Assembly (NCBI GenBank): GCA_016880505.1
Contig: JAEHDI010000998.1
Coordinates: 1 to 16,648, forward strand
DNA from: Bryobacterales bacterium
GTDB lineage: Bacteria > Acidobacteriota > Terriglobia > Bryobacterales > Bryobacteraceae
DNA: 16,648 bases
Direction: 5' to 3'
Part shown: piece by piece, positions 1 to 6,416 of the stretch
How positions within the stretch are numbered: position 1 is the stretch's first letter
How the letters are laid out: each line of letters starts with the position of its first letter
The notes under the pieces: generated by a model
The model's input: only the letters and a program-made list of their open reading frames with translations
Told to the model about the DNA's origin: nothing
The model's database searches: none
Translations under genes and position numbers: made by a program

Positions 1-1080
1 GATGATTTCCGCGGGACCGGCGTCGAAGTGCGTGTACGTGCAGAAACCGGCCGCCTCGGTCAGGCCGAGGCCGGTGCCGATCTTCGGCGACATCGCGGCG
101 AGTTTCTCCAAGAACTGCATCGGTACCGGCTGGCCGCCATAGATGACGAATTCGAGGCTCGAGAGGTCGTACTTGCCGTAGTCCGAGAGCCGCCACTCGA
201 ACTGGTACATCGCCGGAATCTGGCCGAGCATATTCACGCGATGCGTTTGGACGGCCTCGACCGACCTGGTAGCGTCGAAGACCTCGAGCAGCACCGCCGT
301 GCCTCCCCAGAACAGGGTCGTCATCAGCGCTTCGGCCTGGCCACCGACGTGGGACGGTGGGAGATTCACGAGCAGCCGCGTGTTCTCTCCGAACCCGAAG
401 GCTGCGCCGAGACACATGTTCTGACAGGTGATGTTCCGGTGCGACAGCAGCGCTCCTTTCGGGGCGCCGGTGGAGCCGGTGGTGAAGATGACCTGCGCTC
501 CGTCGTTCTCGTCCACAGCAGCCGTAGCGTTGCTGAAAGCCGCCCGCAGCTCGTCCGACGGGGCAGCCGCCGCGAGTTCGGCGAAGGAGACGGCGTCTTC
601 GATGGTCTCCGCCGGAGCAGTGAACTGCACGAGCGTCCGAATCGTCGGGCAGTGGGCCTTGGCCGCGCGCCCCAGTTCGCCGAAATCGATTCCACGAGCC
701 GTGCCGGGAAACGCGTATCCCTTCGCTCCAATCAGATTCAAACAGCGGATGACCTCCGCGGGCTTCAGGCGAAGGTCGAGCGGTGCGTGGATGACGCCGA
801 TCTTGAAGCAGGCGTATTCGAGGTAGAGGTGTTCCGTCAGAAACGGAAGAGACGTGGCGAAGAAGTCGCCCCAGCGGAAGCCGAGCCCGACGAGTTGCAT
901 GGCCACGAGGTCCGTGATTCGGTCGAAGGTGGCCCAGTCGACTTCCTGTTTGCGGTCTGCGTTGATGAACGCAAGGCTGTCCGGCTCTTCTTTCGCCCAG
1001 TGCCTGACGACGTCGTGGATCAGGTGACGCCCGGCGAATTCCTCCTCGAACCGGTTCAGGGTGCAATTTGACGAACTCAT
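1..1080 (-). CDS. AMP-forming acyl-CoA synthetase/ligase (ANL superfamily), N-terminal 360 residues, cut by window edge
   Basis: The minus strand is open from an ATG at 1080 to the window edge, giving 360 codons without a stop; the C-terminal part lies outside the window. The translation begins MSSSNCTLNRFEEEF and looks like the large N-domain of an adenylate-forming enzyme. The phosphate-binding loop FTTGSTGAPKG sits near residues 199-209 and GLGLTEAAGF, the A5-type motif, near 337-346. Such enzymes activate a carboxylic acid with ATP to an acyl-AMP and usually pass it to CoA in the cytoplasm. The substrate cannot be told: the fragment resembles medium/long-chain acyl-CoA synthetases more than peptide-synthetase modules, and no carrier domain is visible. 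It is divergent from the LsrG-like gene at 1191. A possible -10 element (TACAAT) lies 13 bases upstream of the ATG, which would give a very short leader. Confidence 0.9.
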   Translation of the reverse strand, partial: MSSSNCTLNRFEEEFAGRHLIHDVVRHWAKEEPDSLAFINADRKQEVDWATFDRITDLVAMQLVGLGFRWGDFFATSLPFLTEHLYLEYACFKIGVIHAPLDLRLKPAEVIRCLNLIGAKGYAFPGTARGIDFGELGRAAKAHCPTIRTLVQFTAPAETIEDAVSFAELAAAAPSDELRAAFSNATAAVDENDGAQVIFTTGSTGAPKGALLSHRNITCQNMCLGAAFGFGENTRLLVNLPPSHVGGQAEALMTTLFWGGTAVLLEVFDATRSVEAVQTHRVNMLGQIPAMYQFEWRLSDYGKYDLSSLEFVIYGGQPVPMQFLEKLAAMSPKIGTGLGLTEAAGFCTYTHFDAGPAEII

Positions 1081-1093
1081 GGCGCGGTGTTTG

Positions 1094-1099
1094 ATTGTA
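1094..1099 (-). promoter_or_regulatory. Possible -10 element (TACAAT) for the acyl-CoA synthetase gene
   Basis: On the minus strand TACAAT lies 13 bases before the ATG at 1080. The nearest -35-like sequence (TTGCCC) is about 21 bases further upstream, which is wider than the usual spacing, so this is a weak call. If used, transcription would start only a few bases before the start codon. Confidence 0.3.
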
Positions 1100-1190
1100 C
1101 CCCGGCCGGTGTTCGGCGCAGGGCAAATTCAGGAATAATGGTTCGTCGGCGCGCCGGCACGCGGCTCGACGCCGGAGAGGGAGGTAGACC

Positions 1191-1496
1191 GTGCTCATCG
1201 TCCATGTTCATGTCCATGTGAAGCCCGAATTCATCGAGGCGTTCCGGAAAGCTACGGTCGAGAACGCCCGCAACAGCGTCCGTGAAGCGGGTATCGCCCG
1301 CTTCGACGTGATCCAGCGATCCGACGACCCGGAGCGCTTCGTGCTCGTCGAGGTGTACCGCACACCGGAGGCGACCGCCCAGCACAAGGAGACCGCGCAC
1401 TATAAGACCTGGCGCGACACGGTGGAGCCGATGATGGCCGAGCCGCGCAGCAGCGTGAAGTACGCCAATGTCTTCCCCGCCGACGAGGGTTGGTAA
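1191..1496 (+). CDS. ABM-fold protein, LsrG-like (putative quinol monooxygenase / AI-2-modifying type)
   Basis: This 101-residue protein is about the usual length for the antibiotic-biosynthesis-monooxygenase (ABM) family, whose small ferredoxin-like subunits normally form dimers. The opening HVHVHVKPEFIEAFRKAT and the central FVLVEVYRTPEA...HKETAHYKTWRD are typical of the LsrG-like branch. In enterobacteria LsrG isomerises phosphorylated autoinducer-2, but many homologues outside lsr operons act on other small oxidised substrates, so the reaction is open. The GTG at 1191 is chosen because a strong Shine-Dalgarno sequence (GAGAGGGAGG) ends about 7 bases before it. The stop is 7 bases before the dehydrogenase ATG, so the two are almost certainly cotranscribed and may act on the same compound. 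No lsrK, lsrF or lsr transporter gene is in the window, so a quorum-signal role is not supported by context. Confidence 0.83.
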   Translation: MLIVHVHVHVKPEFIEAFRKATVENARNSVREAGIARFDVIQRSDDPERFVLVEVYRTPEATAQHKETAHYKTWRDTVEPMMAEPRSSVKYANVFPADEGW

Positions 1497-1503
1497 AAGA
1501 GCC

Positions 1504-2658
1504 ATGCGTTTCGAGTTCGCCAGCGCGGGCCGGATCGTCTTCGGACCGGGATCTGTGCGCGAAATCGCACCGGCGGCCAGGGAGATGGGGCGGCGCGTCC
1601 TGCTCGTCACCGGCGGTTCTTCGGAGCGGGCAGCCGGAGTCGCACGGGAACTGGAGGCAGCCGGCGTCTCTTGCACCGGCTTCCGCGTGGCCGGCGAGCC
1701 GACGGTCGAATTAATCCGCCAGGGAACCGCCCGCGCACACGAAGAGCGGTGCGACGTGTTGATCGCGGCCGGCGGCGGCAGCGCCATCGACGCGGGTAAG
1801 GCGATCGCGGCGCTCCTCGCCAATGGCGGCGATCCGCTCGACTACCTGGAGGTGATCGGAGCGGGCCGGCCTCTCGTGCGGGCGTCGGCGCCGTTCATCG
1901 CCGTTCCGACGACAGCAGGAACGGGATCGGAGGTGACGCGGAACGCTGTGCTCGCTTCGCCGGAACACCGGGTGAAGGCAAGCCTTCGAAGTGCCGGGAT
2001 GCTGCCTCGGCTCGCGGTGGTCGATCCGGAACTGACTTTTGATTTGCCGCCGGCGCTAACGGCCAGCACTGGCCTCGATGCACTGACGCAGCTGATCGAG
2101 CCATTTGTGTCGGTCCGCGCCAACCCGATGACCGACGCCGTCTGTCTCGAAGGGATGCAGCGGGCGCGCGGCGCGCTCGCGCGGGCATACCGGAACGGGA
2201 AGGATAGTGAGGCCCGGACCGACATGTCGTTGGCGAGCCTGTTCGGCGGCATCGCGCTGGCCAACGCGGGACTGGGCGCTGTTCACGGCTTCGCCGCGCC
2301 GGTCGGCGGGATGTTCGACGCGCCGCACGGGGCGGTCTGCGCGGCGCTGCTGCCGCATGCTATGAGGGTGAACATCCGCGCGTTGCGTGCCCGCGCACCG
2401 GAGAGTGAAGCGCTGAGGAGGTACGAGACTGTTGCTCGCGTGCTGACCGGCGACGCGGCCGCCTCGCCAGAGGACGGAGTTGCTTCGTTGGAGCGGCTGT
2501 GCCAGGAGCTTGCCGTCTCTCCGCTACGAACGTACGGGATCGGTGACAGGGATGTCCCCGAGTTGGTGCAAAAGGCGGCGAAGGCGAGCAGCATGAAAGG
2601 AAACCCCATCACCCTCTCCGGCGACGAGCTGACAGAACTGCTGGTGAGGGCGCTGTAG
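1504..2658 (+). CDS. Iron-containing alcohol dehydrogenase family protein with His-to-Gln change in the metal site
   Basis: This 384-residue protein has the normal length and order of group III (iron-dependent) alcohol dehydrogenases. AGRIVFGPGSVREI is at residues 8-21, the nucleotide-binding GGGSAIDAGKAIA at 90-102, and AVPTTAGTGSEVT at 133-145. The family normally binds its metal with one Asp and three His. Here Asp192, His261 and His275 are visible, but the position in TGLDALTQLIE that is usually His is Gln196. The enzyme would interconvert an alcohol and an aldehyde or ketone with NAD(P) in the cytoplasm; the substrate is unknown, and metal binding may be altered. I use the ATG at 1504, preceded by AAAAGAG and 7 bases after the LsrG-like stop, rather than an in-frame upstream ATG at 1468 inside that gene. 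The 1504 start puts the first beta strand at the very N-terminus, as usual in the family. Confidence 0.9.
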   Translation: MRFEFASAGRIVFGPGSVREIAPAAREMGRRVLLVTGGSSERAAGVARELEAAGVSCTGFRVAGEPTVELIRQGTARAHEERCDVLIAAGGGSAIDAGKAIAALLANGGDPLDYLEVIGAGRPLVRASAPFIAVPTTAGTGSEVTRNAVLASPEHRVKASLRSAGMLPRLAVVDPELTFDLPPALTASTGLDALTQLIEPFVSVRANPMTDAVCLEGMQRARGALARAYRNGKDSEARTDMSLASLFGGIALANAGLGAVHGFAAPVGGMFDAPHGAVCAALLPHAMRVNIRALRARAPESEALRRYETVARVLTGDAAASPEDGVASLERLCQELAVSPLRTYGIGDRDVPELVQKAAKASSMKGNPITLSGDELTELLVRAL

Positions 2659-2697
2659 CGGAAAGTCATGCATCGGTCCCAGCCAGGCGGCAGAGGC

Positions 2698-3996
2698 ATG
2701 AAGCGGCTCGCGTGGGTCTGCGTGGTCGTCTCGGCCGCGGCGAGCATCCTGCCCGGGCAGCGAAACAAGGATGCAGGGCTGGCGCGTGAGAAGCTCCCGA
2801 GCTGGCTGAAAATCGGCGGCGAAATCCGGGGCCGGTTGGAGGCGGAGCACGGATTCAAGTACGCGCCGGGTGAGGACGACACTTACTACCTGCATCGGTT
2901 CACCTTCGACGTGAGCGTCCGCCCAATCTCCTGGCTGTCGTTCTCGGCCCAGGCGCAAGACGCCCGTGTCGCGGGCTACAGCCGAGGCCCGTCCCCCTCC
3001 AGTCTGGCGAATCCGTTCGACCTGCGGTCAGGCTTCGTCGAGGTCCGCCGTGGCGCGGCCGAGGGATGGAGTCTCCGCGCCGGGCGGCAGGAGATGAAAT
3101 TCGGAGAGGACCGGCTGATCGGTAACTCGAACTGGAGCAACATCCCCCGCCGGTTTGACGCTGTGCGTCTCACGTGGAAACGGCAGGATGCGACACTCGA
3201 CTGGTTCGCCTCATCCGTGGTCACTACGGTACGAGATGGTTTTGACCGCCCGCGGCTCTATAACGGTTTCTTCGGATTCTACTCGTCATTCCGAAACCTT
3301 CCGGGTAAGTCCACGGTGGAGCCTTATGTCCTCTGGAAGACGAATGCTCGCGTTCGCGGCGAGCGCGGGACGACTGGGGATCTCGACGTGTACACTGCAG
3401 GCGCCCGCGCGGTGGGCGAATTGCCGTTGCGTTTCGACTACAGCGTGGAGGCAGCGTTGCAGGCGGGAAGCTACGCGGCCGACGACATTCGCGCATGGGC
3501 CGGTCACTGGCGTCTCGGACACAAGTTGCCGTACGCGAACAAGGCGTTCCGGCTGGTGCTCGAATTCAACCACGCCTCGGGCGACGACAATCCACGGGAC
3601 GGGCGGCGCGGCACGTTCGACCAGTTGTTCCCCACCAACCATCAGAAGTACGGAATCGCCGACCGTATTACCTGGCGGAACATAAACGACTTGATGGCGG
3701 GCGTCGAGTGGCGGCCAGCGAAGAAGTGGCGGTGGCTGATCGATTACCACTCGTTCTGGCTGGCGACGCTCCAGGACGGGATGTACACTGACGCCGGGGC
3801 GCTCGTGGTTCGCAATCCGGGCGCATCCAGCCGCCGGATCGGCGGTGAGGTCGACGTGCAGGGATCGTACCAGTTCACGGAGTATCTCCAGTTCGGCGCC
3901 GGATTCGGTCATTTATTCGCCGGCCCCTTCCTTCGGGAGTCGATTCCCGAAAGGAGCTCCAGTTACCCGTACGTGATGTGGACGTACGCGTTCTAG
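2698..3996 (+). CDS. Outer-membrane beta-barrel protein, alginate-export (AlgE-like) family
   Basis: This predicted 432-residue protein starts with a signal peptide (MKRLAWVCVVVSAAASILPG, residues 1-20). The rest is an aromatic-rich alternating pattern typical of a beta barrel, ending in TYAF with a terminal Phe as in proteins inserted by BamA. GEIRGRLEAE (41-50) and DDTYYLHRFTFDVSVRP (60-76), followed by SFSAQAQDARV and later GRQEMKFGEDRLIG, match the alginate-export domain family found in many Bacteroidetes, Planctomycetes and Acidobacteria. Only a few members are true alginate exporters, so the cargo here is unknown and a substrate-specific porin is equally likely. It lies 39 bases after the dehydrogenase, so may share its transcript. 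An in-frame ATG at 2668 would add ten residues; I prefer 2698 because it places the signal peptide at the N-terminus. Confidence 0.8.
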   Translation: MKRLAWVCVVVSAAASILPGQRNKDAGLAREKLPSWLKIGGEIRGRLEAEHGFKYAPGEDDTYYLHRFTFDVSVRPISWLSFSAQAQDARVAGYSRGPSPSSLANPFDLRSGFVEVRRGAAEGWSLRAGRQEMKFGEDRLIGNSNWSNIPRRFDAVRLTWKRQDATLDWFASSVVTTVRDGFDRPRLYNGFFGFYSSFRNLPGKSTVEPYVLWKTNARVRGERGTTGDLDVYTAGARAVGELPLRFDYSVEAALQAGSYAADDIRAWAGHWRLGHKLPYANKAFRLVLEFNHASGDDNPRDGRRGTFDQLFPTNHQKYGIADRITWRNINDLMAGVEWRPAKKWRWLIDYHSFWLATLQDGMYTDAGALVVRNPGASSRRIGGEVDVQGSYQFTEYLQFGAGFGHLFAGPFLRESIPERSSSYPYVMWTYAF

Positions 3997-4014
3997 AGGT
4001 GGTTGGCAGGTAGT

Positions 4015-4032
4015 GTAGGACTCCTGTCCTGC
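4015..4032. repeat. Short imperfect hairpin downstream of the barrel gene
   Basis: GTAGGAC (4015-4021) can pair with GTCCTGC (4026-4032) across a 4-base loop TCCT, seven pairs with one G-T. It lies 18 bases after the barrel-gene stop. No T-run follows, so it is not a standard intrinsic terminator. It could stabilise the 3' end or be one copy of a dispersed intergenic repeat, which one window cannot show. The rest of the 142-base gap shows only the possible -10 element and the ribosome-binding site of the next gene. Confidence 0.4.
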
Positions 4033-4090
4033 GTCGGCACAATCACTCTTCTGACGATCTCGCTTCCCTGCGAGTCCGTGCTGCCCGAAG

Positions 4091-4096
4091 TACAAT
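4091..4096 (+). promoter_or_regulatory. Possible -10 element (TACAAT) for the LarA-family gene
   Basis: TACAAT sits 42 bases before the ATG at 4139. No convincing -35 hexamer is seen at 16-18 bases upstream. The call rests on one hexamer and on its position in an intergenic gap where a promoter is expected, so it is weak. Confidence 0.28.
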
Positions 4097-4138
4097 TTGC
4101 GACACTGAAGAGAGGGCGATTCCATAAGCAGGTGATTT

Positions 4139-5419
4139 ATGAGTCTCTTCTTTTCCGCGGGATCGGAAACCGCTGAGCTATCCTCCGCCGACCTCCGTAA
4201 CGGCTTGTTTCAGGCGCTCGACGCTCTCGGACAGCGCCGCAAAGTGCTATGCCTGCCGCCGGATTTTACCCGCTATCACTCCCGGGCCGGAGAACTCACG
4301 AACCTGGCGTGGCAGTACTTCGGAGAGCGGCTGACGGATGTGCTGCCGGCGATCGGGACCCACTTCCCGGTGAGCGAGCGCGAGATCGGGCTGATGTTCG
4401 GCGACATGCCGCGGGATCGGTTCCGGGTCCACGACTTTCGTTGCGGCGTCGTCACGCTCGGCGAAGTACCGCGGGAGTTTATCCGCGAGCAGTCGGAGGG
4501 CAAGCTCGACTTCACCTGGCCGGCGCAGGTAGACCGGCTTCTGATCGAGGGCGGTTTTGACCTGATCCTCTCCGTCGGGCAGGTAGTGCCCCACGAAGTG
4601 ATCGGCATGGCCAACTACAACAAGAACGTCTTCATCGGGACCGGCGGCGCCGACGGCATCAATAAGAGCCACTACCTCGGCGCGGTTTACGGGATGGAGC
4701 GGATTATGGGGCGCGCTGACACCCCCGTCCGCCGGGTTCTCAATTACGCTTCGGAGCATTTTGCAGCTAATCTGCCGATCGTGTATGTGCTGACCGTTGT
4801 TGGAAAGAACGAGGCCGGCGATCTGGTGACGCGTGGATTGTTTGTCGGCGACGGCCACGAATGCTTCGAGAAGGCGGCTGCGCTCAGCCTCAAGGTCAAC
4901 TTTCAGATGCTCGACCGGGAGATCCGCAAAGCGGTGGTCTACCTCGATCCCGGTGAATTCAAGAGCACCTGGCTGGGTAATAAAGCGGTCTACCGGACAC
5001 GGATGGCACTGGCGGACGACGCCGAACTGATCGTGCTCGCTCCGGGCGTTAAGGAATTCGGCGAGGACCCGGCTATCGATACGCTCATTCGCAAGTACGG
5101 CTACGTGAAAACGCCGGAAGTCCTTCAGGCGGTGGAGAAGAACGCAGATCTTGCCGGCAACCTCAGTGCGGCCGCCCACCTGATTCACGGCTCCTCCGAA
5201 GGGCGGTTCACGATCACCTACTGCCCTGGTGGCCTCACGCAAGAAGAGACCGAGGGCGTCAATTTCCGCTACGCACCGCTGGATCGGATGGCACGGCGCT
5301 ATGCCCCGGAACGACTGACGGACGGCTGGAACCTCGTCGATGGCGAGGAGATCTTCTACATCTCCAACCCGGCCTTGGGCCTCTGGGCCTACCGCGGCAG
5401 GTTCGAGCAGTCGGCGTAG
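4139..5419 (+). CDS. LarA/DUF2088-family protein, probable nickel-pincer (NPN) hydroxyacid racemase or epimerase
   Basis: This 426-residue protein has the length and motif order of lactate racemase LarA. PPDFTRYHSR (residues 40-49) matches the Asp/Arg substrate-binding loop, with Asp42 and Arg45. AIGTHFPVSEREIG (71-84) carries the equivalent of the first active-site His (His75). VVPHEVIGMANYNKNVFIG (149-167) supplies His152 and Lys162, the Lys expected to bond the nickel-pincer cofactor. His178 in NKSHYLG is the third His. The motifs around Lys162 differ from canonical LarA (usually GxSGGrK), which points to a different subfamily; related proteins have been proposed to epimerise sugar acids such as mannonate. 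The C-terminal VLAPGVKEFGED (near 300) is characteristic. Reaction: inversion of a 2-hydroxy-acid stereocentre by hydride transfer, in the cytoplasm. The ATG at 4139 has AGGTGA just upstream. No larB, larC or larE cofactor genes are in the window. Confidence 0.82.
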   Translation: MSLFFSAGSETAELSSADLRNGLFQALDALGQRRKVLCLPPDFTRYHSRAGELTNLAWQYFGERLTDVLPAIGTHFPVSEREIGLMFGDMPRDRFRVHDFRCGVVTLGEVPREFIREQSEGKLDFTWPAQVDRLLIEGGFDLILSVGQVVPHEVIGMANYNKNVFIGTGGADGINKSHYLGAVYGMERIMGRADTPVRRVLNYASEHFAANLPIVYVLTVVGKNEAGDLVTRGLFVGDGHECFEKAAALSLKVNFQMLDREIRKAVVYLDPGEFKSTWLGNKAVYRTRMALADDAELIVLAPGVKEFGEDPAIDTLIRKYGYVKTPEVLQAVEKNADLAGNLSAAAHLIHGSSEGRFTITYCPGGLTQEETEGVNFRYAPLDRMARRYAPERLTDGWNLVDGEEIFYISNPALGLWAYRGRFEQSA

Positions 5420-5428
5420 AGGGGCTTA

Positions 5429-5448
5429 CTCTCAGACCCGGCTGAGAG
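5429..5448. terminator. Possible bidirectional hairpin between convergent genes
   Basis: CTCTCAG (5429-5435) and CTGAGAG (5442-5448) form a perfect 7-bp stem with a 6-base loop, overlapping the stop codon of the leftward amidase gene and lying 9 bases after the LarA-family stop. Its position between convergent genes suits a terminator for both, but there is no clear T-run on either side, so termination is inferred only from position. Confidence 0.42.
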
Positions 5449-6313
5449 GAGCGTACAACTCCGGACGGCGGAAACGGAATCCGTACTCCGGGCTGTTTCT
5501 CGCGGCGATCAGCAGTTCCCTATCGAGTTCAGCCACGAGCATTGCCGGCTCCCCGTCGCCTCCCGGCCATCCGGCGAGCACGTCACCCGAAGGCCCGACC
5601 ACCATTCCGCCCCCTGGAAAGCGTTGCGTGGCGCCGGCGAATCCCACCTCACCGGCATAGTTGCAGGCGACTCCGAAGATCGCATTCTCGCTGCATCGCG
5701 CTCTCAGAACCGGTGAGGCCCAGGCAGCCCAGCCTTCGGGCGTGACCGGAGGAGGATCCGCCGCAAAAGGGAATAGCACGATCTCCGCATGCTCGATCGC
5801 TAGCAGACGGGTGGACTCGGGCAGGAAAGCGTCGAAGCAGATGGTGACTCCGACTCGGCCCAGCGGCGTCTCGACGACCGGAGGAATGCCTCCGCCGTTG
5901 TACATCTGCATCTCGAACATCGGCACGTGCATCTTGCGCCATGCGCCGAGAAGGCCTTCCGGCCCCACCAGCACGTGCATGTTGTGCAGGACAGTCCCGG
6001 TGTCCTCCAACATTCCGGCGGCGATGAGCACGCCCGTATCCGCGGACACCTGCTGCAGGCGCCGGACAACCTGGCCATCAAGGCGCTCCGCGCCGCGCCG
6101 GCTTTCCCGAAGGGCCTCTCGAAGCCAGGCCGCATGATCGCCTGTCGGATGATTCGGAATGAAACCGGTCACGCTCAGTTCTGGGAACAAGACCAGTTTC
6201 GCGCCCTTCCCCGCCGCCCGAGCGCACCATTTCGCAATCTTCTCGATGTTCTCGTCTGTTCGTCCCGATTTGGCGTCAAGGGCGACCGCCGCCACCCGAA
6301 TTGGCTCCGGCAT
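5432..6313 (-). CDS. Nitrilase-superfamily amidohydrolase (carbon-nitrogen hydrolase)
   Basis: The 293-residue protein is of normal length for the nitrilase superfamily. It shows the Glu-Lys-Cys triad in order: Glu45 in FPELSVTG, Lys127 in AWRKMHVP and Cys159 in TICFDAFLPE. Members hydrolyse non-peptide C-N bonds (amides, nitriles, carbamoyl groups) through a Cys thioester in the cytoplasm. The motifs look like the amidase branches rather than true nitrilases, and the substrate is not evident. The start at 6313 is set by a strong Shine-Dalgarno sequence, GGAGGAAG at 6321-6328, 7 bases upstream. The gene is convergent with the LarA-family gene (12 bases between stops) and divergent from the glycosidase-like gene, so it is probably monocistronic. 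An operator-like inverted repeat lies 29 bases upstream of its start and might regulate both genes. Confidence 0.88.
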   Translation of the reverse strand: MPEPIRVAAVALDAKSGRTDENIEKIAKWCARAAGKGAKLVLFPELSVTGFIPNHPTGDHAAWLREALRESRRGAERLDGQVVRRLQQVSADTGVLIAAGMLEDTGTVLHNMHVLVGPEGLLGAWRKMHVPMFEMQMYNGGGIPPVVETPLGRVGVTICFDAFLPESTRLLAIEHAEIVLFPFAADPPPVTPEGWAAWASPVLRARCSENAIFGVACNYAGEVGFAGATQRFPGGGMVVGPSGDVLAGWPGGDGEPAMLVAELDRELLIAARNSPEYGFRFRRPELYAPLSRV

Positions 6314-6320
6314 TCCGCTT

Positions 6321-6328
6321 CTTCCTCC
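6321..6328 (-). promoter_or_regulatory. Ribosome-binding site of the amidase gene
   Basis: GGAGGAAG on the minus strand, 7 bases before the ATG at 6313. It is a near-perfect anti-16S match and fixes the start of the leftward nitrilase-superfamily gene. Confidence 0.75.
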
Positions 6329-6341
6329 GATTCAAGGATAC

Positions 6342-6356
6342 GTGAAACACTTTCAC
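6342..6356. promoter_or_regulatory. Inverted repeat GTGAAACACTTTCAC, possible operator
   Basis: GTGAAA (6342-6347) and TTTCAC (6351-6356) are perfect complements separated by CAC. The element lies in the divergent promoter region between the amidase and glycosidase-like genes. Its right half overlaps the sequence 15 bases upstream of a TATAAG -10-like hexamer at 6372. The half-sites resemble those of LacI/GalR-type operators (TGAAA...TTTCA), but the centre is an odd 3-base spacer rather than the usual central CG. A regulator gene is not present in the window. It could also fold as a small hairpin, but it lies upstream of the likely transcript start. Confidence 0.5.
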
Positions 6357-6371
6357 ACCGTGCCGCAGAGG

Positions 6372-6377
6372 TATAAG
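6372..6377 (+). promoter_or_regulatory. Probable -10 element (TATAAG) for the glycosidase-like gene
   Basis: TATAAG lies 39 bases before the ATG at 6417 and is followed by AT. TTTCAC at 6351-6356 is a possible -35 with 15-base spacing, shorter than optimal. If correct, the right half of the inverted repeat at 6342-6356 coincides with the -35 region. Confidence 0.42.
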
Positions 6378-6404
6378 ATCGCTGATGCGGACGTTATTGC
6401 AGTC

Positions 6405-6409
6405 GGGAG
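6405..6409 (+). promoter_or_regulatory. Ribosome-binding site of the glycosidase-like gene
   Basis: GGGAG ends 7 bases before the ATG at 6417. It supports this start over in-frame upstream ATGs, and the protein then begins directly with a signal peptide. Confidence 0.55.
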
Positions 6410-6416
6410 TCAGCCA

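Noticed and set aside
28..1071. A 347-codon open frame on the plus strand
   Set aside because: It is the antisense of the acyl-CoA synthetase gene. Its protein has no recognisable motif, while the minus strand gives a clear ANL-family sequence.
1191..1496. A complete autoinducer-2 (lsr) processing operon
   Set aside because: Only an LsrG-like protein is present. No kinase, thiolase, binding protein or transporter of the lsr system is in the window.
2698..3996. Alginate biosynthesis and export locus
   Set aside because: The barrel protein resembles the alginate-export family, but no alginate polymerase, epimerase or lyase gene is nearby.
4247..5242. A 331-codon minus-strand open frame
   Set aside because: It is the antisense shadow of the LarA-family gene and has no recognisable domain.
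6159..6416. Upstream 86-codon extension of the glycosidase-like frame
   Set aside because: It overlaps the amidase gene on the other strand, crosses its ribosome-binding site and the promoter region, and would place residues before the signal peptide.
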